Source: JAKVJE01 sp047722305
Lineage (GTDB): Bacteria; Actinomycetota; Actinomycetes; Actinomycetales; Microbacteriaceae
Direction of reading: 5' to 3'
Assembly: GCA_047722305.1 (NCBI GenBank)
Contig: JBDNYM010000009.1
Location: 1 to 58,123, forward strand
Length of the DNA: 58,123 nt
Both the position numbers and the translations under genes were made by a program. Of the stretch, positions 53,198 through 58,123 are shown piece after piece. Each line of letters begins with the position of its first letter. Within the stretch, counting starts at the first letter, position 1. Under the pieces are notes generated by a model. That model did not search any database. It saw nothing but the letters and a program-made list of their open reading frames with translations, and was not told the origin of the DNA.

Positions 53198-54397
53198 CTA
53201 GTTACGACGATAGAACGGCAGCGCCACGACCGTGGCCGGCAGGCGCTTGCCGCGCACATCCACCAGCACCGCGGCACCCGGTTCGACCCCGGCCGGCAGA
53301 TACGCCATGGCCACCGGATGCCCCAGGGTCGGGGACAGCGCCCCGCTCGTCACCGTGCCGATGGGCTCGCCCGCTTCGGACAGCACCGCGTTGCCCTCCC
53401 GAGCCGCGCGGCGCCCCTCCAGGGCGATGCCGTGCAGGGTGCGCTCCGGCGTCTCGTCGCGCCGGGCGGCGAGCGTTTCCAGGCCCACGGCGCCGTCGGG
53501 CTTATCGAAGCCGACCACCCGCCCCAGCCCGGCCGCGAACGGTGTGGTCTCGGTGGTCAGCTCGTGGCCGTACAGCGGCATCCCCGCCTCCAGGCGCAGG
53601 GTGTCACGGGAGGCCAGCCCGCACAGCGTGAGGTCGCGTCCCCCGGCGGAGATCAGCGCATCCCACACCGCGTGCGCATCCTGCACCGGCACCAGGATCT
53701 CGAAGCCGTCCTCGCCGGTGTAGCCGGTGCGGGCCAGCAGCACCGTCACCAGCCCCTCCGCGGTGGAGATCTCCCCCGAGCCGATCCGGTAGTAGCCGGT
53801 CTCGGCCAGGGTGGGCTCCTCCTCGGTGTCGTGCCCCTCGCTCAGCACCGCCGCCGCGGCCGGGAAGAGCACACCGAACCCGGCCAGCCCCCGCCAGTGC
53901 ACCAGCGGGTCCAAGATCGACAGGGCGCGCGGCCCCTGAATCGCCAGCAGGCACGAACTGGAGGTGACGTCCTCGATCTCCACCTCGAACCCGCCCTGCC
54001 GCCGCATGAAGACGGCCATGTCGGCCAAGCGGTTGGTGGCGTTCACCACCAGCAGGAACACCTGCTCCGCCAGCCGGTACACGATCAGGTCGTCGAGGAT
54101 GCCGCCGTGCTCGTCGACCAGCAGGTTGTAGCGCGCCCGTCCCACCGCCATTTTGCGCGACTTGCCGATCAGCGCGTAGTCGAGCCAGCTGGCCGCATCC
54201 GGGCCGGTGACCAGCACCTCGCCCATGTGGGACAGATCGAACAGGCCCGCGCTGCTGCGCACGGCGCGGTGCTCGGCCAGTTCGGACGAATATCGCAGCG
54301 GCATCCGCCACCCGCCGAACTCGGTGAACTGCGCCCCGGCCAGCCGATGCCGGTCGAGCAGCGGAGTATCCAGATCGCCCTCAGAAAGCTGGCTCAT
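53198..54397 (-). CDS. gcvT: Aminomethyltransferase, T protein of the glycine cleavage system
   Basis: Moves the methylene group from lipoyl-GcvH to tetrahydrofolate and releases ammonia (399 aa). Blocks seen are FTEFGGWRMPLRYSSELAEH with the folate-site region, LFDLSHMGEVLVTGPDA, GILDDLIVYRL, RTGYTGEDGFEILVP and GLASRDTLRLEAGMPLYGHEL. The C-terminal domain ends after VDVRGKRLPATVV. AAAGGACG lies upstream of the ATG at 54397. It is first in gcvT-gcvH-gcvP, with 47 bp before gcvH. A short leader ORF overlaps its start. Confidence 0.95.
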   Translation of the reverse strand: MSQLSEGDLDTPLLDRHRLAGAQFTEFGGWRMPLRYSSELAEHRAVRSSAGLFDLSHMGEVLVTGPDAASWLDYALIGKSRKMAVGRARYNLLVDEHGGILDDLIVYRLAEQVFLLVVNATNRLADMAVFMRRQGGFEVEIEDVTSSSCLLAIQGPRALSILDPLVHWRGLAGFGVLFPAAAAVLSEGHDTEEEPTLAETGYYRIGSGEISTAEGLVTVLLARTGYTGEDGFEILVPVQDAHAVWDALISAGGRDLTLCGLASRDTLRLEAGMPLYGHELTTETTPFAAGLGRVVGFDKPDGAVGLETLAARRDETPERTLHGIALEGRRAAREGNAVLSEAGEPIGTVTSGALSPTLGHPVAMAYLPAGVEPGAAVLVDVRGKRLPATVVALPFYRRN

Positions 54398-54458
54398 CGC
54401 GTCCTTTCGCCCCAGCAGGCTGGGGGAACAGCGGGGGCTCCCCGTCAAGCGCTGCCAT
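54381..54458 (-). CDS. Candidate leader ORF overlapping the gcvT start
   Basis: A 25-codon frame starting MAALDGEPPLFPQPAGAKGR. Its ATG (54458) lies 8 nt after a minus-strand TATGCT, and it runs past the gcvT ATG in another frame, ending inside gcvT. Translation would pass over the gcvT ribosome binding site. There is no run of Gly or Ser codons. It may simply be a by-product of the short 5' UTR. Confidence 0.3.
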   Translation of the reverse strand: MAALDGEPPLFPQPAGAKGRDEPAF

Positions 54459-54466
54459 ACGGCTCC

Positions 54467-54472
54467 AGCATA
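54467..54472 (-). promoter_or_regulatory. -10 box of the gcv operon
   Basis: Minus-strand TATGCT, about 70 nt before the gcvT ATG. The short leader leaves no room for a tandem glycine riboswitch. Confidence 0.4.
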
Positions 54473-54560
54473 TCCGAGGTGCCGGGGCGCCCGATGCGCG
54501 TGGCACATCATCCGGGAGGCGGATGCGGGCTGCCGGCGGCAGCGCCCGTCCGACCGTCCG

Positions 54561-54658
54561 GACGCCGGCGCCCGCTACGCGCGGATGAACCCGTGGCTCT
54601 GACGTCGTCGGCGGACTTGCCTGCGCCGTCGCCGGCTACGCACGGATGAACCCGTGCA
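54561..54658. repeat. Imperfect direct duplication of the methyltransferase 3' end
   Basis: About 36 bp at 54561-54597 resembles 54622-54658. Both contain CTACGC-CGGATGAACCCGTG, which on the minus strand encodes the last residues HGFIRA and stop of the methyltransferase. The second copy lies about 60 bp past the true end. Confidence 0.45.
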
Positions 54659-55388
54659 CCACGGTGCGATACGGCAGCTCGAACCGCTCGGCCCCGCCCA
54701 GCGATCCGTACTCGTGCAGCGCGGCGATGCGCGCCAACAGGCGCCGCCGGGCGGCGGCGTCCGCCATTAGATAGGTGCTGTGCGAACGGGCCATCTCGAG
54801 CAGCAGCGACAGACTCGCCGACTGCGACCAGGCGACCTCGAAGACGCCCGCCGGCATCAGCCCGGCCCCGACGGACGGCTCCCCCTCGTGCCCGCCGCCC
54901 AGGAGGTCCTGGAAGGCGGCCACCCAGGGCTGGGCGCGATCGAGGTGGTTGTAGACGATCGCCAGCGCGCCGCCCGGGCGCAGGATGCGCGCGATCTCAG
55001 CGGTGGCCGCGGCGGGATCGAACCAGTGCCAGGCCTGGGCGACCGTGACCAGGTCGGCGCCCGCATCCGGCAGCCCGGTGCGCTCGGCCGAGCCGACCTG
55101 CGTGCGGATGCCCGGGGCGGCGCGCCGCAGCTGGGCGAGCATGTTCGGGGCGATGTCCACGGCCACCGCATCGCGGACGTGCGGGGCGATGAGACGGGTC
55201 AGCTTGCCGGTGCCGGCGGCCAGGTCGGCGACCCGTTCAGGACGGTCGCGCAGCAGCCAGGACACCGCCGCGCGCGGGTAGGTGGGGCGGGCGATCTCGT
55301 ACACCTCCGCCCCGCGGTCGAAGGAGCGCGCCCGCGCGGCGTGCATGTCGGGGTCAGAGAGTTCGGGTGTGGAAAGGGCGGAATTCAT
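54636..55388 (-). CDS. Class I SAM-dependent methyltransferase
   Basis: A 250-aa Rossmann-fold methyltransferase. Motif I is VADLAAGTGKLTRLIAP (about residue 53), followed by VDIAPNML (motif II), GSAERTGLPDAGADLVTVAQAWHWFD (motifs II/III) and LRPGGALAIVYNH. It looks like the small-molecule/UbiE-type group, and the substrate is unknown. An in-frame second ATG lies 14 residues into the protein. GGAG is 8 nt before the ATG at 55388. A Cys-rich leader peptide with its own strong ribosome binding site lies 104 bp upstream on the same strand, implying regulation linked to cysteine or sulfur supply. Confidence 0.85.
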   Translation of the reverse strand: MNSALSTPELSDPDMHAARARSFDRGAEVYEIARPTYPRAAVSWLLRDRPERVADLAAGTGKLTRLIAPHVRDAVAVDIAPNMLAQLRRAAPGIRTQVGSAERTGLPDAGADLVTVAQAWHWFDPAAATAEIARILRPGGALAIVYNHLDRAQPWVAAFQDLLGGGHEGEPSVGAGLMPAGVFEVAWSQSASLSLLLEMARSHSTYLMADAAARRRLLARIAALHEYGSLGGAERFELPYRTVVHGFIRA

Positions 55389-55491
55389 GAGCGGGCTCCG
55401 GGGTCGGGAAGTGTGCTGAGAGGAGGGGCGAGCCGGATCGGACCGGTCAACGGACCAGTCGGAACAGATCAGGCTCGGGGAGAAGAACCAC
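55389..55491 (-). promoter_or_regulatory. Structured leader between the Cys-rich peptide and the methyltransferase
   Basis: On the minus strand, GACTGGTC-CGTT-GACCGGTC forms an inner hairpin (about 55441-55460) enclosed by an outer CGAGCC/GGCTCG stem. Downstream, CTCCTCTC (55418-55425) is exactly complementary to the GAGAGGAG ribosome binding site of the leader peptide. No T-run is seen, so any switch would act on translation or through Rho. Confidence 0.45.
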
Positions 55492-55560
55492 TCAGTGGCG
55501 ACAACAACACGACAGCAGGGAACAGGCAGCGGAGCGGCGGCAGACGGGGTGACCGGTCAT
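55492..55560 (-). CDS. Cysteine-rich leader peptide
   Basis: A 22-aa ORF beginning MTGHPVCRRSAAC and ending SLLSCCCRH, with five Cys in total and three in a row as TGT TGT TGT. GAGAGGAG lies 6 nt before the ATG, the best ribosome binding site in this part of the window, which argues for real translation. In mycobacteria, short ORFs with consecutive Cys codons are known to sense charged tRNA-Cys and control downstream sulfur genes. Here the downstream gene is a SAM-dependent methyltransferase, not a recognised sulfur-assimilation gene. Confidence 0.6.
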   Translation of the reverse strand: MTGHPVCRRSAACSLLSCCCRH

Positions 55561-55614
55561 CGCGCGCTCCTCTCGGAAATTGGGCAGCAGTCTACACGCC
55601 ATCGCCGCGGCGGC

Positions 55615-55645
55615 GCCCCGCGTCCGGAACCGGCAGACGCGGGGC
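55615..55645 (-). terminator. GC hairpin downstream of the baeRF-type gene
   Basis: Perfect 10-bp stem GCCCCGCGTC/GACGCGGGGC with an 11-nt loop, about 90 bp after the baeRF-type stop and before the Cys-rich leader. It lacks a T-run. Confidence 0.4.
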
Positions 55646-55737
55646 GATGCAGCGCAGGTGCCGGATGGGCGGCGCGCCGTCCAGGCACGCTTGCCGCGAG
55701 GCGGGCGGTACGTCGGCCAGCGGGTCTGGCGCGGCGA

Positions 55738-56865
55738 TCAGGCGCGGAAGACCGCGGCCAGTCCGGTGGCGTCCGGCAGGTCGGCGGCCCGCACCCCGCG
55801 CACGCGCCCGCCCGTGCGCAGCACCTGCGCGGCCACGGCATCCACGAGCCGGTAGGTGGCGGGACCGGGCGCGTCGGCGAAGGTCACGGTGCCGTAGTCG
55901 TCGATCGTGCCCTCCTGGTCGGCGCCGATGTCGAACAGCAGGTCCGAGACCAGTCCGGCCCAGGCGGCGCGCGCCACGTCGGAGATCTGCGCCCCGGCCC
56001 GTCCTGCCGCCCGCAGCGTGCCGAACCGCTCACGCCAGGCGGCGATCCGGGTCGCGTAGTAGTCGTCCAGGACGACGCGGGCGCGGGCCTCGAGGTCGGC
56101 GTCGGTCAGCGACGACGGGTTCGCCTCGATCCCCCGCTCCAGCAGCAGGGTGGAGGTGTTCACCGCCCGGTACGCCCGCCCCAGCTCGGGGGCCGCGGCC
56201 AGCACGATCGGCGCCTCCGGGTCGGTGATCGCCGCCTGCACCGCAGTCTGGACGACGCGGGCGTAGCGCTCCTGCTGCGTCTTCGGCCCGAGGGTGCCGC
56301 CGGCCCGGAGCCGATCGGCCTGCCCCTGCGGCGGCGGGGTGCGGACCAGCTCGTCGGCGACATCCGCCGGCAGCTCGGGCAGCGGAACGGCATGCGCAGT
56401 GGCCGTCGAGTCGAGGTGCAGCAGGCGCACCCCGCCCTCGGTGAGGGCGACCACATACCCGACGTGCTCGAACGTGACCGCCCGGATGAGCGGGCCGACG
56501 TCGAAGCGGTCGCCGGTCGACCACGCCGAGGGCAGCTCGTTCATGAGCCGGAAGACGCGGGCGCCGCCCGGGGAAAGGAACACGGCGACGCTGCGCGCCC
56601 CCGAACTCCACACGTCGCGGTCGGCCTCCACCGCCCGCGCATGGGTGGTCAGCTGGTCGCGCTGCGCGGCACTCAAGCCGGCCGGAGTCAGTTCGCCGAT
56701 CGCAGCGTCAACGGCGCTGCGCAGGGCGATCGGTGCCGCCTCGGCGGCATGGACGACCTTGCCCGATCCCAGATCGGCGGCACCGAGATAGACGGTCACA
56801 CTCGCTCCATCGCGGTGCTGCGTGAGATCGGCCAGGTCCTGGATTGTGGGAATGTCGATGCTCAT
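55738..56865 (-). CDS. baeRF-family protein (bacterial eRF1/aRF1-like)
   Basis: A 375-aa protein similar to the baeRF domain families, bacterial relatives of archaeo-eukaryotic release factors with a proposed role on ribosomes; the function is not shown experimentally for this group. Traits are DLTQHRDGASVTVYLGAA at the start, SVAVFLSPGGARVF, the central GYVVALTEGGVRLLHLD strand pair and a C-terminal RAVNTSTLLLERGIE and GTIDDYGTVTFAD. It lacks a GGQ motif. The ATG at 56865 lies 6 nt after TAGCGT, so the message is probably leaderless. It stands alone, between debris on the right and a hairpin on the left. Confidence 0.7.
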   Translation of the reverse strand: MSIDIPTIQDLADLTQHRDGASVTVYLGAADLGSGKVVHAAEAAPIALRSAVDAAIGELTPAGLSAAQRDQLTTHARAVEADRDVWSSGARSVAVFLSPGGARVFRLMNELPSAWSTGDRFDVGPLIRAVTFEHVGYVVALTEGGVRLLHLDSTATAHAVPLPELPADVADELVRTPPPQGQADRLRAGGTLGPKTQQERYARVVQTAVQAAITDPEAPIVLAAAPELGRAYRAVNTSTLLLERGIEANPSSLTDADLEARARVVLDDYYATRIAAWRERFGTLRAAGRAGAQISDVARAAWAGLVSDLLFDIGADQEGTIDDYGTVTFADAPGPATYRLVDAVAAQVLRTGGRVRGVRAADLPDATGLAAVFRA

Positions 56866-56871
56866 GTCCCC

Positions 56872-56877
56872 ACGCTA
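56872..56877 (-). promoter_or_regulatory. -10 box of a leaderless promoter for the baeRF-type gene
   Basis: Minus-strand TAGCGT, 6 nt before the ATG at 56865. Confidence 0.45.
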
Positions 56878-57033
56878 GAGGGCCGACCTCCATCCGAGCT
56901 GGATGAGCGGGGGTGCCGACGGGGCGGTGGGCGGCGCGCACGGCAGCTTCTGGCACACACTGCGCGCCCCTTTCCGGCAGTTCCGGCAGCGCAGCAGCTC
57001 GGCGCGGCCACTCGTCGGGCGGGGCAGCCCCCA

Positions 57034-57114
57034 AAATCTGCCAGCCTCACCGCCGTTCTGCCAACGAGCGTGCCTCCCGTGGCAGAACGCCCGACATCTG
57101 GCTGATTCACTGCT
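57034..57114. repeat. Dispersed intergenic repeat, family 2, copy C
   Basis: Opens AATCTGCCAGC, contains a perfect 9-bp hairpin stem GTTCTGCCA/TGGCAGAAC (57055-57063 with 57080-57088) and ends CTGATTCACTGC. It aligns with the copy at 10744-10823 over about 75 bp, with the hairpin kept although the loop differs. It lies 40 bp past the end of the YoeB remnant. Confidence 0.65.
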
Positions 57115-57154
57115 GCGCGCTGAGCGGGAATGGGCGACGTCAGGCATGCACCCC

Positions 57155-57391
57155 TCACGCCAGCGGCAGCCAGGCCCCGACGGCGAAGCCGCCCGCGGCG
57201 GTCAGCGGGCTGCCGAGCACCTCGGCCCGCTCCTGCGCCCCGTACTTGAGCTGCTCCGGCTTGCCGATGCCGGCGAACGGCTCGCGAAGGCACGCGTCGA
57301 TGAGGACGTCGACCCGTTTCCGGATGCGCCGATCCGCGGTCTGCCAATACCGGTAGTCATCCCGGGCGGCAAGGTCCCAGACGAGACGCAC
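57155..57391 (-). pseudogene. YoeB-type toxin with degenerate C-terminus
   Basis: The first 53 residues match the YoeB/Txe mRNA-interferase family: RLVWDLAARDDYRYWQTADR, RKRVDVLIDA and FAGIGKPEQLKYG. The expected end, with its WSRRI, HRLVY and C-terminal R-HY catalytic residues, is replaced by unrelated sequence (ERAEVLGSPLTAAGG and so on), giving 78 aa. Without those residues it should not cut mRNA. The GTG start directly follows the stop of an antitoxin remnant. A family 2 repeat lies just downstream and may mark the break. Confidence 0.7.
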
Positions 57392-57440
57392 TCAGGCGTC
57401 CTCATCCGAACGGTCGAGATCATGCACCTCACCGGCCAGC
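57389..57440 (-). pseudogene. Remnant of a YefM-type antitoxin C-terminus
   Basis: In the frame ending immediately before the YoeB-like GTG, the sequence reads PLAGEVHDLDRSDEDA and stop, like the acidic tail of a YefM antitoxin. An in-frame stop lies about 25 codons upstream, and the rest of the gene is missing. The truncated piece overlaps the end of the PhzF remnant. Confidence 0.5.
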
Positions 57441-57625
57441 GGCGTCCGTCGGGACGAGTACCCGTCCGGTCCGCCTCAGCGCCGTGCCCCGAGAAACCGT
57501 ATCCGCCTCGGGAAGGATGCGTCCGGTCAGCCGTTGGGCGAAGCCGGCGTTGAGCGAGCCGGTGACCGGGTCCTCGGGGACGCCCTCGGCGGGCAGAACG
57601 GCTTCCCCGGCCCCAGGTCTCCCGG
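57429..57625 (-). pseudogene. Remnant of a PhzF-family isomerase gene
   Basis: Carries the C-terminal part of a PhzF protein: PAEGVPEDPVTGSLNAGFAQ, then LTGRILPEADTVSRGTALRR, then TGRVLV. The N-terminal two-thirds are absent, and the frame ends in PTDAAGR and a stop where the antitoxin remnant begins. The junction looks like a deletion that joined two gene tails. Confidence 0.55.
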
Positions 57626-57657
57626 TCCTCGGGGCACGGCCGTGCCAGACTCGAACA

Positions 57658-57756
57658 ATGATGATCTCCCAGTCGCCCGCCCGGCCCCTCAGCGACCAGG
57701 AGGCGGGGCTCGACACCGTGCGGGCCCGGCGCCCCGGCGCCCCGGCCGAGTCCTGA
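57658..57756 (+). CDS. Small ORF before the truncated membrane protein (doubtful)
   Basis: A 32-codon frame, MMISQSPARPLSDQEAGLDT and on. CAGACT lies 6 nt before the ATG, the leaderless pattern seen elsewhere here, and its end overlaps the ribosome binding site of the next gene. No similarity is recognised. It may be a leader ORF or chance. Confidence 0.3.
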   Translation: MMISQSPARPLSDQEAGLDTVRARRPGAPAES

Positions 57757-57765
57757 GGGCTCGTC

Positions 57766-58123
57766 GTGGTCCGGCTCGTCCTGGCGCTCACCGGCATCGG
57801 CCTGGCCCTGAACTTCAGCCCCTCGGCCTACGCCGTGCTGCTCATCGTCCTCGGTGCGGGCCCGCATCACCGCGGCCGAGCACTCGTGGGGCTCCTCGGA
57901 GGGCTCACCGCGGGAAACGCGCTGCTCATCGGGCTCTTCCACACCGTCACGCCGGAGGCGCTGGCCGCCCTCATCGATGCCGGGGTCGCGCGGCTCGCCT
58001 CCCTGTACTGGCTCGACGTGGCCGCCGAGGCAGCGCTCGTCGTCGGCGGGGTGCGGGCGCTCGTGAGCGCACGACGCCACCGCCGGGCCCGGGAGACGGC
58101 CGGTGATGCCACCTCCCCCACCG
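57766..58123 (+). CDS. Membrane protein, possibly GAP/Sap-like (cut by the window edge)
   Basis: Starts at GTG 57766 with GAGGG 6 nt upstream and stays open to the end of the window (119 codons seen). The visible part has three hydrophobic segments: LVLALTGIGLALNFSPSAY with AVLLIVLGAG, ALVGLLGGLTAGNALLIGLF, and a weaker one around LDVAAEAALVVGGV. Pro/Ser after the first helix and a Gly-rich second helix recall GAP-family (Sap) transporters of actinobacterial lipids, but the call is tentative. A basic linker RRHRRARE follows the third segment. Confidence 0.5.
   Translation, partial: MVRLVLALTGIGLALNFSPSAYAVLLIVLGAGPHHRGRALVGLLGGLTAGNALLIGLFHTVTPEALAALIDAGVARLASLYWLDVAAEAALVVGGVRALVSARRHRRARETAGDATSPT

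Noticed and set aside
54398..54560. Glycine riboswitch ahead of gcvT
   Set aside because: The conserved tandem aptamer motifs are absent and the probable promoter leaves only about 70 nt of leader.

Overview
The window comes from a high-GC actinobacterium (by eye about two-thirds G+C). This rests on codon use, on actinobacterial neighbourhoods (punA-pmm-add; an FMN riboswitch in front of ribD-ribE-ribBA-ribH; a CpsD-type kinase and a DUF4012 protein beside an exopolysaccharide locus), and on many genes that look leaderless, with a TANNNT -10 box 6-8 nt before the start codon. I do not assign a genus.

Layout. 0.1-7.5 kb is core metabolism: purine nucleoside phosphorylase, a phosphohexomutase, an FMN reductase, adenosine deaminase, mannose-1-phosphate guanylyltransferase, a DUF218 protein and a YihY/BrkB protein. 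7.5-10.7 kb is accessory: an AbiE-type type IV toxin-antitoxin pair, a frameshifted G5/DUF3761 gene and an orphan Phd/YefM-like gene flanked by a dispersed repeat. 10.9-28.98 kb is a cell-surface polysaccharide locus. The sugar supply gene ugd is at the left. A clearly AT-richer island (about 13.2-21.4 kb) holds glycosyltransferases, a pyruvyltransferase-like protein, a Wzy-like polymerase and a Wzx-like flippase. A decayed membrane-protein gene follows, then GC-rich export and control genes: polyprenyl glycosylphosphotransferase, DUF4012 protein, Wzz/tyrosine kinase and its cognate type of phosphatase.

29-33.7 kb carries a GTPase, trpS, a teichoic-acid-type glycerophosphotransferase-like gene and an M19 dipeptidase. 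The dipeptidase is divergent from a complete five-gene peptide ABC importer (33.9-39.2 kb), so uptake and cleavage of peptides sit together. The riboflavin operon (39.4-43.1 kb) has an upstream FMN riboswitch. The leuB-leuC-leuD operon (44.4-47.8 kb, minus strand) has a textbook leader-peptide attenuator and continues into an MFS transporter through an ATGA overlap. A second MFS gene is divergent from it. The glycine cleavage genes gcvT-gcvH-gcvP (49.7-54.4 kb, minus strand) include a GcvH with a long acidic tail. The right end has a methyltransferase behind a cysteine-rich leader peptide, a baeRF-type protein, the remains of YefM/YoeB and PhzF genes, and a membrane protein cut by the window edge.

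Most notable: a short ORF with a strong ribosome binding site and a Cys-Cys-Cys run ahead of a methyltransferase; two families of intergenic hairpin repeats (three copies each), one linked to toxin-antitoxin genes; a 12-codon leaderless ORF overlapping the start of the Wzz/kinase gene; interlocked divergent promoters at manC; and operator-like palindromes on leaderless promoters of the AbiE and Phd-like genes. I found no tRNA, rRNA, CRISPR array or intact insertion sequence. All base-composition statements are visual estimates.
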